Assembly (NCBI GenBank): GCA_933207985.1
Contig: OW240920.1
Coordinates: 134,894,391 to 134,958,390 of the forward strand
Length of the DNA stretch: 64,000 nt
Direction of reading: 5' to 3'
Source: Pelobates cultripes
Taxonomy: Eukaryota; Chordata; Amphibia; Anura; Pelobatidae
Position numbers and translations under genes: made by a program. Positions 11,320-23,654 of the stretch are shown in pieces. Position 1 is the stretch's first letter, and every line of letters starts with the position of its first letter. The notes below the pieces were generated by a model. It saw only the letters and a list, made by a program, of their open reading frames with translations, was not told where the DNA came from and did no database searches.

Positions 11320-11745
11320 CACTTTGCTTTTAGCAGCTGGGGATGTGTCTCCTAATCCTGGACCCCCTGCTTCCCTACACACAGCTCCATGAGAACAACC
11401 AAAAATCTCCTATATATGGCCTGTTACTCAACTTCACTCCATTCCTTTCGCTGTGCCCTCTGGAATGCACGCTCACTCTAACACTATAACATCTACTGCC
11501 TTTCACAATCTCCCCATCTCCCCATCCTTAAACCCCTTGGCACTGACTAAAACCTGTCTCTCTCGCTCTGAAACAGCTACCCCTGCATCCCTATCTTATA
11601 GTAGATTACATTTATCCCACGCCCCAGGTCATGTGATGCGAAGGGTAGTGGTGTCGTGTTTTTGCTCTCCCCTCACACTTCCTTCCAACCTTTGCCCCCT
11701 TGTTCTTCTTCTTCATCTTTTAAAGTACACTCCAAGATGAAGATG
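11320..11745 (+). pseudogene. L2-type LINE endonuclease fragment
   Basis: One frame reads CALWNARSL near 11452, the usual start of the AP-type endonuclease of L2/CR1 LINEs. After a frameshift another reads LALTKTCLSRSETATPASLS, matching the conserved LTETWLS-type block, and then LHLSHAPGH. In-frame stops separate the pieces. No reverse transcriptase part follows, so this is an old relic unrelated to the copy at 2060-4536. Confidence 0.65.
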
Positions 11746-14220
11746 CTCTTGTCATCCAGGTATTTGTGGAGTTTATCAATGATAACCTAATTATAAAAGG
11801 AAGGTCAAGGATTTGTCTAAAGTTGGTTGATACTCTAGGTTCTGGAGCTCAGTTATTCCCTCTTTTAGGGGAGTGTGAGAACTTCCTGGTTGACTGATAA
11901 GCCAATGTTTGTGTTTAGCAGGAGAGCTACAACAGTTTGACACTTTCTAAGGTGGGAACCTAAATGGTGATCAGGACTAGATGTTGTGGAATTTACTTTA
12001 GAGATAATGATAAAAAGAGTTCTCAAGGCGATGAGCGAGTACGGCAATTGTGCCCAGAAATTTAAAGACGTCCTAAATTTCATCAGACATCGTCCAAGAC
12101 TGGCTGAAATCTATGGGATATTTATTCCAAAACTGCAGAAAATCCACTGTCAGGAACCACTGATCCGCTACGTATGCTGGAGCTCAGAAATCTTTCCAGG
12201 ATTTAAATGTTAACCACCCCTCCTTTGAAAATGGCTCTGACTTTCATGCTTAACTAAGCATGCACAAATAAAAGGTTATAAAATGCTGAAGGCAGGTTTA
12301 CGATGTTACAAGGTAGTTCACCTCCTCATTGTGAGAGCGGAACCCTGTGGCATTCTTGTGACCTAATTATATGCACCATTGAATTCAGAATTTAGAAGGT
12401 GCTCAGTTATGGAGCCAAAGGGGAAAATAAAACAGGTGCAATTATTCGGTACCAATCCTTGACTTGAAAGAAAACTACAAAGCTACTTCTGTTTATCTCT
12501 GGGCCTTTATTGGTCCCGTGTATCCCAACCTGGTTGACATTCTGTTATGTTTAATGAAAGAAAAATATTAATTATAAAAAAAAGTGGTAGTTTGTAACAA
12601 ACACAATTGGATATAACAAATCTATGGATTAGCTCAGACACTTCCTGGACCATATATAGAGTGCTGCTTCCTGGGCATCCTATATTTAAATCAGTAGGAA
12701 TGGATTTGTGGCTCTGTACCATGTGCATGTGTGACTTGTTGCCCATGAATTAAAACTTAAAAACTATTTTTTTTACAGGAGAGACATTGCTTGGTCATCC
12801 ACTGAATGAAAAGATCCACTAAATACAAAGTAAGCTTAACAATTTTTAAATATATTTGGAGAGCAGTAGTCCAGTAGGTATTCTCCTAAATGTGTATTTT
12901 TTATGGGAGGATATGCGTCGAGGTACCCTGAGCAAAGTTTCCAGAAACAACATTAAATACCCTGGTTTAGCCACTCATATAGTCATGTTTTATTTTTTAT
13001 TCTATAGATTGACGTGAAAGGTATTTTTATAAGGCAGGTCCACTAATCATTAAACTCCACTGTCCGTTACAAAGCATTGATCCAACGATTGCGGTTATTC
13101 AAGTTAATGGCATCTACTGCTGGATCAGTTTACACAAAGCAAGTCTCAGCAATCGTTTCACAGAGGACACATGTTTTTGGAAATCTAGGCACATGAAGTT
13201 TCATCTCTTAGTCATGAAGTAAATCTCCACCCCCCACCTCCTCCTTTTCACAGTGTCCAGCTTTAATTGCTTTGCGTTTCATTACAGAATAAAAATCCAA
13301 TGGAGAATCCATCGTAGCTTGTAAATATTTTAGTAAACATGATAATTTACTTATCTTTTAGCAAAAAACTACAGCATACTGTTATCCTCGCTTTGATTTA
13401 ACTTTATTATTTATACTTAAAAAGCATTGTTTGCATTACAAAAGAGGAGGACGCACTGCGTGATCAAGCGCTATTTTTGTAAGAAAATACATTGTACTGT
13501 AAATATTTTATAGGTATGAAGACATCTAAAGCTTATGTAAAAGTACAAACAGCAACCAGACTTTAAATAAGGTTTGTTACATGCGGTTTTCTTTGTATAT
13601 TACTAAAAAATTAATCTTGGGCCGTGAGAAACATTTCTGTATTCCTCAAGCCACAGAATGCATTACATCTAAGGACTATGTTTAATACACAGTTACATTT
13701 TCTTTTGTTTTACTGCAAACGACTTTAAAAGGCAGGGAGAAGAAAAACATTCTAGTAGACTCCAAAGATTTTTTAAAAAATTGAACTTTAAAGAACTTAT
13801 TAGCGATCTGAGCAGGGACTAACACGAGGATAAGCTATTTGTTTTTTCTCTCTCTGTGTTCTTATATCTTATTTGTTTTAAAATAATGAAATTGTTTGCT
13901 CAATTGTATCTGCCTTCCTACGTTAAAAATGTAACAGACTCAGACGTGTACATCTTGCTCGCTGTGCATAGAGGTTTATCTCTGTATATTTCACCGACCA
14001 GTGAAGATCCAGTGAGGTCCTATGAAGGATGAAACGATGCTCTGTTGTTGCGGTATCTCTTGCGTAGAGGGAACGTGGCTGCATTTCGGATCTGGGCTGC
14101 CTTTTGGCTGAAATCAAAACCTCTCAAAACCTGTTTGAGACTTGAGCAGGCACTAAGCAAAGGGCAAGCTACTGCATTTTTGCCTGTACTCACTTTTCTT
14201 ATATCCTCTGTCTTCTTGTT
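11746..14220. other. Intronic sequence, no gene seen except a weak retroelement trace
   Basis: Mostly unique DNA. An open frame at 11986-12213 (75 codons) has no recognisable family. A weak retroviral-type trace at about 13035-13217 is listed separately. Confidence 0.4.
13035..13217 (+). pseudogene. Possible retroviral-type integrase C-terminal remnant
   Basis: A frame stays open from about 13035 to a stop at 13220. It contains a VIQVNGIYCWISLHKASL block whose pattern resembles the C-terminal end of integrase in gammaretrovirus-like endogenous elements. No other pol, env or LTR pieces were recognised nearby. The match is short and made by eye, so it could be chance. Confidence 0.25.
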
Positions 14221-14221
14221 T

Positions 14222-14730
14222 TTAAAACAAACATGTATTCCCGACCCTATAGTGTTAAAATCACTATCTAGTCCCACTGCCCCTCCCCTTTTCCCTCCTA
14301 AATATAACAAAATCTTACCTTTATTTCAGTCTGCTGCTGCTGGCTCTGCCTCTGATCTGCCTGCTTGGCTGACATCGTCAGAAGTGGGAATCTGAGCCAG
14401 TCACAAAGTTTTCCCATAGGAAAGCATTGGATTGGCTGAGCTTGTACAAGCCAAACACATCTCTGGCCAATCAGCATCTTCTCATAGAAATGATTTGAAT
14501 CAATGCATCTCTATGATGAAAGTGCAGAGGGTGGAGACACTGCCCCAGGAAGCACATTTAGCAGCCATCTGAGGAGTGGCCAGTGGAGTTATCACTAGGC
14601 TGTAATGTAAACACTGCGTTTTTTCTGAAAAGACAGTATTTACTGTAAAAATCCTGAAGGGAATGATTATACTCATCAGAACAAATATAATAAGCTATGG
14701 TTGTTCTGGTGACTATAGGGTCCCTTTTAA
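14222..14730. mobile_element. T2-type MITE
   Basis: The right end GGTGACTATAGGGTCCC precedes TTAA at 14727-14730. On the left, TTAA at 14222-14225 is followed by a decayed end and then CCCTATAGTGTTAAAATC. The interior has GCTGACATCGTCAGAAGTG and TCCCATAGGAAAGCATTGG, motifs shared with the other MITEs in the window. Confidence 0.6.
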
Positions 14731-16140
14731 CAATTCTATAGAGAGCTTTACAGAGATTACCAATACAAACATGTAGCAAATAGAATATTAAGGTATGGAA
14801 TCACATGTCTCCAAACTATCCTGATTTCAATGGGACAAGCACGATTCTAGGGTGATTTTACGATGTTGGGAGTATTGATTCAAGTGTTGGCAAAACAGTA
14901 CTATGCACTTAAGACTCCTCAGTTTACCATCTATAGTTTTAACGCATACTGTTCCAAATTGTCCACATGAATACCCATGACAAACACTAATCACAATTTG
15001 TACTGGCCCTTTGTTTTACTTTATTTTAATTTGCAATAATAAAAAAATTAAAAAAAGTTAACGTCATTATCATTTACATACCTTACAAATTTCAAATGGG
15101 TGATTTTCTTTTGCATATAATATCATCTAGTCAAATTTCAATTTGGAAACAAAAAACACAGTCAAATCAGTCACAAAAAGATATAAGCAGGGACTTTGAG
15201 AGACAGAGCGAGTGTTGAAACGGTTAAGAAGTAATCTAACACACGCATTAGGTTGCCTAGGAATCAAAGGATTCAGATGAAACTCTGTCCTCTATTTTAG
15301 GGATGGCTTTAGTACACTTTCAAGGCTGGACTAACATTATCTACAATCCGTGTTGGTTTTCTCTATAGCAGACATAGGGTTACACCGCGAATACCGCTAA
15401 ATTATAGTCTCCTGTGGAACATTCAATTACACCCACATCTTTCTTAAATGGAGATACACAAAAACATGTACGATAGTCAGCTTGGCCTTGTATACACGCC
15501 TGCCAACGCAATTCACAGCTGGATGATAAATGAATTGCATTGTATTCTCCATAAGGCCTTCATCTGAATAAAATGATTTATGACAGCATATGTGATTGTG
15601 ATTTATTTCAGCTTGTAGGAAGAGGGCTGGCAAAGAATATCTTTACCTTTCCATCAAACAGGTGACTCTCAGTCAACGGCAGCTGCCATATCATTCTGTA
15701 ACATTTACCGGAATATAACTTCATTTCCTGCCATATTTAAAATCTACAAAGTTTGGGAGCTGCAACAGATGCTATGAAAACGACATTTACTGATTTAGAA
15801 ACACGCAGAAACTTTATTTTTATTTTTTAATTAAAAAAAATGTTAAACGTCCTCAGGCCAAGGACAAATTGTGATTTTTTTTCCCTCTTCTTTTCTTCTT
15901 TACCAAATGGATTTTTATTAATTTCAATAACGGCGCACGAACGAACTTACTGGTAAAAATCCTTGCAGAAAAAGACATTAAAATCCAATTAGCTTTTTGC
16001 TGTTGCAGAAGGCAGATATTAGATGAGAACACTGGAAGGACAGGACGCACAAAGAACAATGCACAAAACATCTTCTCTTGTGGTTTTTAATATTGGTTGC
16101 GGGGACAGATGTTCTGAGAGGAGAACAGAAATACAAGTTA
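14731..16140. other. Intronic sequence, no gene seen
   Basis: AT-rich DNA without recognisable repeats or exons. Confidence 0.45.
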
Positions 16141-16223
16141 AAAAAATAACAAAACAAAAAAAAACTACTCTCTTCGATATAGTCACCTGTGCTTACATGT
16201 GATTCATAAAAAAAAAAAAAAAA

Positions 16224-16224
<1 letters not shown>

Positions 16225-16281
<57 letters not shown>

Positions 16282-16298
16282 TATATATATATATATAT
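16225..16298. repeat. (AAT)n then (AT)n microsatellite
   Basis: About 18 copies of the ATA/AAT trinucleotide pass directly into about nine AT dinucleotides. A 17-base A run lies just before it. Confidence 0.95.
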
Positions 16299-16299
16299 G

Positions 16300-17037
16300 T
16301 TCATATGTGACATTTTGGTTGTATATATGTTTATATCTAACATTTTGGTTGCCGTATACTTGCATTTGTTGAGTAATTCATTTGTCCATGTTATTTTGTT
16401 GTTCCGGTGATAATGTGTACTTTAGCTAAATGATCAATGAATGAAAAGGAATCATTCGTTTCGGTGACGCTGCTTCCACACATGATTGTATTAGACACTG
16501 GAGGACAAGTAGACCTATTCCACTACAGCGTCCATTCTATCTCCACAGAGAAAAGACCAGTACTGATCCCCTCTGTATTTTACTACCTGACTGGTAGCAC
16601 AAAGTATCCCTTATAAAGTTACTATGGAGATGGAAAAGGAGATGAAATAAGACCATTCCCACAAACACTAGCTTAAATGGTCTCTTCCCTTAAATTATAC
16701 CATTGAACAAACTAGAAAAATAATTACGCAGAAGTAATGTTCGCCTTTTTTCATATTTTTTTGGTTTTTAAATGTATATTAAATATTTAACAAATAACAT
16801 CATAATTCAGTTCAGACAAAAAAAAAAACCAGCAAACTTTGCAAATGGCGAGGAGAAAGACAACGTTTCATTTTGCTTGCTCTATGCTGATCGCCAGGTG
16901 CAAAGGACACGGCTTATAACTGGCATTGACAGGGAGCTAAGCTGGAGGCGCCAGTTTGCAGAAAAGGAGGTGGGGATTTCTATATTTGATTTTATGTGCT
17001 GACCAGTTCAATAGTAGAAATATACAACAGACAAGAG
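16300..17037. other. Intronic sequence, no gene seen
   Basis: Unique-looking DNA between the microsatellite and the solo LTR. The short open frames show no family signature. Confidence 0.45.
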
Positions 17038-17042
17038 GTCAC

Positions 17043-18098
17043 TGTTACGGCTCTCCCGGCATAAAGGGGTTAAACCGCCGTTTAGTAGAGTTTCCCTTTT
17101 TGTGGAGGTATAGGTACAGCTACTGTAGAACCCCAACTCCCGAACTGGAACCAGGGAATGCTCCAAACTCCTGAACAGTATACCCCATAGTACTCCAAAC
17201 TCCTGAACGGTAATCTCACGAACAGCTGCTAATGGACGAACACACACAGCGGCTTTCCCAGCAATCAGTCTCTAACCGCGTACAGTAAATCTCCTCAATC
17301 ACGAGACCAAACTCCGTATTGGTGGTAAAACAAGATCTGGCTTTAATGAGGGCTACCTGCCCGTATTTATGCAGGCCTCCCACCTGGTGGACACTCCCCT
17401 AGGGGAACAAATGGGAGACTAACACAGACACACAAAAGTAAAACATCCCCACAATGCATCCTAATTTCCCTCCCTCTATCCTGGAGATAATTGGGAAGTA
17501 ATCCAATTATCTCCCAGGACAGAGGCAAATCGCCATTATACACGTGGGGACACAAAGACAGTAAAATACATTAAAACATATAAAATTACATTTACTACAT
17601 CAACCCCATACATATCCCCAGGTAGCTTAGATCTGAGCGCACATAACCATCGAATTGCGCTCAGATCACACACATACAGTTCAATTGCCATGGAGCCAAA
17701 GTTTTTAATTACACAAATAGGCTCCATGGCATAGCTATCTCGGTTAAAACATTCACTTAAGTAAAGTCCCGATCAATCCAGCGTTCGTTTAAACAACCGA
17801 AATAGAATCAGTGAAGGCTGGAGGCTCAGCGGTGCCTGCACGTAAAAGTATCCGCTTTTAGTGCACTGATTCTGGGCTAAGCACTTCTGGCCGTCCGGGG
17901 AGCTCCATAACACCGCCACCGGGTGGCGGCTATGTGTCAATTGACGGCACACGCTAGCTTCCCGGTGGTCACGCTTTTGTGCGGCTTTTGGTAGTTTAAC
18001 AGGGGAACACATAGGGACTGTACAGGCAGGGAATAAACCGAACAACAGACGAATGGAGGGAAAATAAATGTAATCCATATACAGACCGTTCTGTTACA
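17043..18098 (-). mobile_element. Solo LTR (1,056 bp)
   Basis: The element starts TGTTACGG and ends CTGTTACA, the TG...CA ends of an LTR. It is flanked by identical 5-bp duplications GTCAC (17038-17042 and 18099-18103). On the minus strand a CATAAATA TATA-like box and, downstream, an ATTAAA polyadenylation signal (both around 17340-17375) fit a U3-R order, so I infer minus orientation. No internal gag-pol sequence is attached, so recombination between two LTRs probably removed it. A Gypsy or retrovirus-like source cannot be told apart from the LTR alone. Confidence 0.8.
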
Positions 18099-18103
18099 GT
18101 CAC

Positions 18104-20015
18104 CCATTAAGACTGGAAGAAAGGTATTTTCACATACAGCAAAGGGAAGGATTCTTTACAGTAAGTACAAGATGCAAAAGTCTTTAGACAAAGAGGTTGT
18201 CTTATCAAATTATTATTAATCAAAATATTAAATACTATACTTCATATATATGTGTGTTGTTCATCCAGGGCCAAATCGGATTGCCATTATGCAATCAATA
18301 AGGATATTATTTTGCCCCTTTTTGTGGCATCATTTGGCTATGACTTCAAGTTGTTGTTTTTTTTTCCTTCTTCAGCATCAACAAGACAAACCGATGCGTT
18401 TTAAAGGTTGAACTTATGTCTTTTTTTTTTCCAAATCTAGATTGCTGGGTAACTATCACAACCTAAATCCAATACAATCTTTAAGCTAATTGCATGCCCA
18501 GCACCCTCCAATTGGAATTAATACAAAACATGGAACTGAAGCTGCAATGTTTATATTCTGCGACAAAACCTCTCCTGGACAACGTCACTGAGCATTGATC
18601 AGACCTAGTCATCAAATTGGACACCGTAAACATGGAACGAGTCTGTGATTGTAGAAATTTGCTGTGCGTCAGGGCATTTTTTCACAATTTTTAGCCTAAT
18701 AATGTGTTGAATGACAAATACATCGCACAGACATTCTTAAACTCCCTTACACCCAACCTACTGTGAGCAGGTTGGTTAGACGACACATTCACAAGACAAA
18801 TCACAGGTACAATTTTACTTGTATAAGAAGATTTGTGGCCCTAATTTGAACCGTTTATTTTTTCGGTCTGCCGGGTTCCTGATAACTGGAGTCGTTTACG
18901 TCCTTTGAGCATTGCTTCCGATGGATCAAGTTTTATCAGTAAAGTTGAGCAAAAGAATTGCAATAAAAAAAAAAAATAAAGTTGCTTTTAAAGTTACACT
19001 GAGACTGCTGTGTTTAACATCCCAAATTAATCCTCATTTTATTGAAAAAAAAAAGTGACATCATTTGCTTTTTGGGGTTGTCCAATGAGAGAAAAAGAAG
19101 TCTCGGGCTAATGGGAAAACAATTTAGGACAAACCTCTGCTGGAAACTTTCTAACAAGACTTGTTCCCACACTGAACTTCCTTGATATGCATACGAAATG
19201 TAACCCAACAGGAGCATATAAATACAAACAATATATTTTTTTGTTTTCCTTGGGAAATTCTAATGCTTTTGATTATGCATGCCTATCTGATACATATTGG
19301 TTTTAAAGACCTTATGGTAAAGGAAAAGAACTAACTCTCTCCCACGGCAAATAAACACTAAAAGCTTTGCAGGCAGAGCCAAGGGTTCAGAGACAAAGGA
19401 TTCAGACGCCTTTTGATGCCGGTCTTTCATCCCAGAGCAGAGATGAAATCTTTGTCCAACTTTAAGCAACTGCCAAACGGCTCTAGCAAAAGCAATCATC
19501 AATTTGTGAACTATGTTTTGAGGCCTGTTAAGTGGAAATGGAGAAATGTGAATTTGTGTACTGGTTTCCAGCCGAAGGAAGTATGCCTAAACTGAGCTAA
19601 TCAATGTCATTTTCAGAGACCCTATGGCCTAGATACAGCTAGATCTGAAAGCGAAATAACAGGGGAATCAGGCCCCAGTGTGTAGGATATGATCAGTTGG
19701 CTCCAATGATTAGTGTAAAGTTTAGGTGAAGAATATACATAGGACGAAGCTTTTTAATGTTCCGTTTTAGTAGGTATGAGTAAATCCTTTTATCATTCGA
19801 TTCTTCGTCTAAATCGTCAGAATTCTGAGCCCTCTTGGTATTATAACGATTATTGCAACATATGAACACACATATAATTGTGAAGCTTAATGGTTTCCAT
19901 ACCTGAAAATCCCTGGATTTATCCAGAACCCTGTAAAAAAGACAACAATTTGCCAGACCCTGGGAAAAGTCCTCATTTCTTTTGGTGGAGATGGATCAGG
20001 GGCAGCCACAAATTT
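18104..20015. other. Intronic sequence, no gene seen
   Basis: Unique AT-rich DNA. The stretch 18430-18660 has a balanced composition with no repeats, which could reflect conserved non-coding sequence, but nothing in it proves that. Confidence 0.4.
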
Positions 20016-20019
20016 CACA

Positions 20020-20790
20020 GTAATGTATCACTGAGCTCCACAGGAAAATAACTCACAATAATGTTCGGTGTGTATCGCAAAACTCCACAGCAATAAAACT
20101 CACAGCAATGTGCAATGTGAGTGTATCACAGAGCTTCACAAGAATAAAACTCACAGCAATGTGCAGTGTATGTGTGTATCAGAGAACTCCACAGCAATAA
20201 AGCTCACTATAGTGTGCAATTCAAGAATGTATCACAGAGCTCAAATATAAAACTCACAGTAATTTGCAATGTGAGTATCAGAGCTCCCCAGCAACATACA
20301 CAACTCACAGTAATGTGCAGTGTGTATCACAGAGCTCCCCAACATCATACCTCACAGTAATGTGCAGTGTGTATCACAGAGCTCCCCAACATCATACCTC
20401 ACAGTAATGTGCAGTGTGTATCACAGAGCTCCCGATCATACCTCACAGTAATGTGCAGTGTGTATCACAGAGCTCCCGATCATACCTCACAGTAATGTGC
20501 AGTGTGTATCACAGAGCTCCCCATCATACCTCACAGTAATGTGCAGTGTGTATCACAGAGCTCCTCAGCAACATAAGTAACTCACAGTAATGTGCAGTGT
20601 GTATCACAGAGCTCCCCAACATCATACCTCACAGTAATGTGCAGTGTGTATCACAGAGCTCCTCAGCAACATAAGTAACTCACAGTAATGTGCAGTGTGG
20701 GTGAGTATCTCAGAGCTTCTTAGCAACATAATTCACAAAAATGTGCAACGTGTGTGAGTGCATCACAAAGCTCCACAGCAATAAAACAGT
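20020..20790 (+). repeat. Minisatellite, about 47-bp unit
   Basis: About 14 tandem copies of a unit built from CTCACAGTAATGTGCAGTGT and GTATCACAGAGCTCC plus a variable CAACATCATAC or CAGCAACATA linker. The first and last copies are diverged and the central ones (20280-20700) are nearly identical. Short open frames through it are repeat artefacts. A single similar unit occurs inside the MITE at 59189-59848. Confidence 0.95.
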
Positions 20791-21480
20791 TAAGTTCTGT
20801 ATGTATTAAGTAACAATGAGGATAAATAAAACAAAAAAACAACAAAAAAAAAAACAAAAAGCTAAAAAAAAAAAAAATGACGAGTATAAACAAACGCATT
20901 ATCTTACTCTTAAGATACAAATGTTTTGGATTTTGAATGCTCGTACCATATGCAGAGTTTTAAAGCCCTAATGTATTTCTATGAACTTGTATACTTTATA
21001 CTTTTAAACAAAGTGCTTTATTTCTAATGCAGCCCTTAGCAGTCACTATCACATGGACGATAAAAAAATCCCGGATATTCTATTCCATAACCACAGAATG
21101 CCCTCTCGGAGCAGAATGCTAAACATTCTATGCAGCCGTTCTCCTGATTGCTATTATTCAGTCATTGTTATGGCTCCAACCATTGGATAAAGGAAGCAGA
21201 GATGTCCAACTTACAGCTTAAGGCAAATCCTTTACAAACACAAGGAAACAACCGTAGTACATTACACCGCAATTTTATTATTTAAACTTCTAAAACAAAA
21301 AAAATATTTACAGAAGAGGGCAGCATAATCGACATACATAGCAGATTGCAGACAGGCACAAAGGTTAATTAAACACTAATTGGAGGAGGAGTCTGGCAAT
21401 AAACGAGTCATTGTAGACAGCTGTAATAGTTAGTGTTCCCTCTAAGCACAAAAATCAAAGGAACCAAGGAAAGTATTATC
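20791..21480. other. Intronic sequence, no gene seen
   Basis: A-rich runs near 20825-20878, then unique DNA. Confidence 0.45.
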
Positions 21481-21483
21481 TAA

Positions 21484-21720
21484 TTGCATATTATTATTAT
21501 TATTAATATGTATACAGCTCCAACAAAGTCTGCAGCGCTGTACAATAGGCGGACTAACAGGCAAGTATCTGCAACAAGACAAGGCAGTGTGTATCACAGA
21601 GCTCCCCAACATCATACCTCACAGTAATGTGCAGTGTGTATCACAGAGCTCCTCAGCAGAGGGTGTTGAGGGCCCTGCTCAAACAAGCTTACTTTCTGCA
21701 GTGGTTATGGTGCAGGCTAT
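21484..21720 (+). repeat. Dispersed 'TATACAGCTCCAACA' repeat, interrupted
   Basis: ATTATTATTATTAATATG is followed by CAGCTCCAACAAAGTCTGCAGCGCTGTACAATA. This is a common interspersed family, also seen at 22095, 53058 and 62035. A 75-bp block from the minisatellite interrupts it at 21584-21658, before the typical GGGCCCTGCTCAAACAAGCTTAC end. Confidence 0.75.
21584..21658 (+). repeat. Displaced 75-bp copy of the 47-bp minisatellite
   Basis: These 75 bases are identical to 20594-20668 inside the main array, about 1 kb away, and are embedded within an unrelated dispersed repeat. Confidence 0.93.
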
Positions 21721-22018
21721 CTTGGGGTGCTGTCTTTTCAGCAGACTTTTGAATTAGCCTGTTTAGTTCAAATAGCCACCGTGAGAACTGCTTAAATAAA
21801 ATACAGAAATAGTTTTCACTCGCGGCAAAACACGTAAATCAGTTAAGCCTTGCAGCACCATATTTTACTAACGTTGATATTTTTGTAGATATATTTTTGA
21901 TATTTAAATATTTTGAAGGAAAAAACAAAAAACAAAAACACATTTGAAAAGTGTACCCAATAATATTAAATTGAGGTTAAAGTCAGAAGATTTAAGCCCT
22001 TTGAACAGGGCTACGTAA

Positions 22019-22165
22019 TTTTTTGGCGCTATATAAATAAATAATAATTTAACCAAAACATATAATAAAATTTAAACCTCCAAAAGTTTATCGCCCTTTA
22101 TATTTATTATTATTGTTTATATAGCGTCAACAAAATCCACAGCATTGCACAATGGGATGTATATT
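22019..22165. repeat. L2-like tail and dispersed 'TTTATATAGCGTCAACA' repeat
   Basis: TTTGGCGCTATATAAATAAATAATAAT at about 22021 resembles an L2 3' tail. At about 22098-22160 TTTATATAGCGTCAACAAAATCCACAGCATTGCACAATGG matches the family also seen at 21484, 53058 and 62035. Confidence 0.6.
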
Positions 22166-23165
22166 TATTTCCTGCTTTCGTTTGCCTACGTGAGGCAGCC
22201 AGGGTCGAAAATTCCTAAGTGAACCATTGGTAGTTGTAAATACGTGGCAATACATCACACACAAGTTCTTAAATGAGCTTATAATAATATTATCTCTGTG
22301 ATCAGAAGCCCGTTGGTAATAGATTGGGTGCATGTTAGAAGCCCTGTGTAATGAGAATTCCATCGCTGGGAGCTGGACCTCATCAAATTCTTAGATTTCA
22401 GTGCAGCCATGGAGAAAATGAAATATACAAGGTAGCTTTCTACGTGGGGGTGCAATGACTTGCAAAGATGAATAGGATAATTCTAGTCTCTCAGGAAACC
22501 ACAAAACACACTCACTGCACGATTAATGCAAAGTTGGGTATTAACTGTAATAAACCCTATTATTACACATGCTGGGCAAAAGAATAGACTGATTTTATTC
22601 CATAGTAATACCAGGCTGTGATAATCAGTGGAGGTTTATAGAGCAGACTGTCTGCGGAACTGAAAGTAGCCTAACAGACTTTCAAGGAACACTCCAAGCA
22701 CCATAACCACAACAGAAGGAGTAGCCTGGCACCCTACCAATGTAAGTTTTCCAACAGTTTCAAGTGGCTTTCTCACCCTCCTTCCCTCCCACATACATCT
22801 GAAAAATATTAGTATGTCATAAACAGAGATTCTTTATGAAATACACATTTTGACTGTTGAAATTGCACTAAAATTCCAAGCCAGTCAAGAGATCTTCTGA
22901 GACAAATTAAGGACTGTGTGTCTCTGTACATTTACTGCGCCTGACACTTGTAGACACTGGGCGGAGTTACCGCCGTCGAAAAGTTTCAATCCCCCCAGCT
23001 GTCACCGATGACGGATGCAAGGAATCGGCTTTATCTATGGAGGATTGCGCCGTCTTGCTGGATCCTACATAGATCTCAATGCTGTACTCTCTTACAAGCG
23101 CAGGCTTACCGTGTGAAGATGGCAGGTCCCCGATGTACAGGTTCAAGTAAGTAATTCTCAACTTC
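22166..23165. other. Intronic sequence with a MITE fragment
   Basis: No gene is visible. At about 22684 GGAACACTCCAAGCACCATAACCAC is a T2-type left end. A GC-richer segment (about 22950-23165) with GTAAGTAATT near 23146 looks like MITE interior and not an exon. Confidence 0.45.
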
Positions 23166-23170
23166 GCCTG

Positions 23171-23654
23171 TGTGGCAGTACTTACCTTATCCAGGGGCCG
23201 TCCCGGGCCGCGTGCAGCTCAATCTCCTCTTCTGGGCGGACCGCGTGACCATTCACGCACTAGGTGCGCGACTTGTGGCACGAGCGCGCTCTTAAAGGGG
23301 CAGTGGGAGCCACATGTTAGTTCAGGCTCCTATTGATCCACTTCATTCCGGCACCCCTTCACATGGACGTTTGTGGGGCCGTAGGCCAATCAAATGTTAC
23401 GTAAGGCTATTTAAACTTCCCTAGCCCTATCGTGGTTTCTGTTTCAGTACCCTTTAGTGCGTTACTTGCTCTATTGTGTTTATTCTGGTACTGACCTTGG
23501 CTTTGTTCCTGACTGAGTTTAACCCTTTCCTTTCTTGTTTGCCCATCTGACTTTGGTTCATCTCTGATTATGCTTTATATCTGTCTGAAGTTTAGTCTGG
23601 CCATTCTTACATACTAGTCTTGTCCCTTGCGTGTTGGGGTATTACATCATGACA
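23171..23654 (+). mobile_element. LTR-like element, plus orientation
   Basis: It starts TGTGGCAGTACTTACCTTA and ends CATGACA. It is homologous, in the opposite orientation, to the solo LTR at 36469-37074: shared parts include GTACTTACCTTA, CTCTTAAAGGGGCAGTGGGAGCCA, CCCTATCGTGGTTTCTGTTTCAG and GCGTGTTGGGGTA. The flanks GCCTG and ATCTG agree at three of five positions, as an old duplication might. A TATTTAAAC box lies near 23408. It is shorter than its sister through internal deletions. Confidence 0.7.

Noticed and set aside
11986..12213. 75-codon plus-strand frame as a small gene
   Set aside because: No domain, no splice signals, and a similar-length frame on the opposite strand.
20020..20790. 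CRISPR-like array
   Set aside because: The repeats are contiguous variants without unique spacers and the genome is eukaryotic, so it is a minisatellite.
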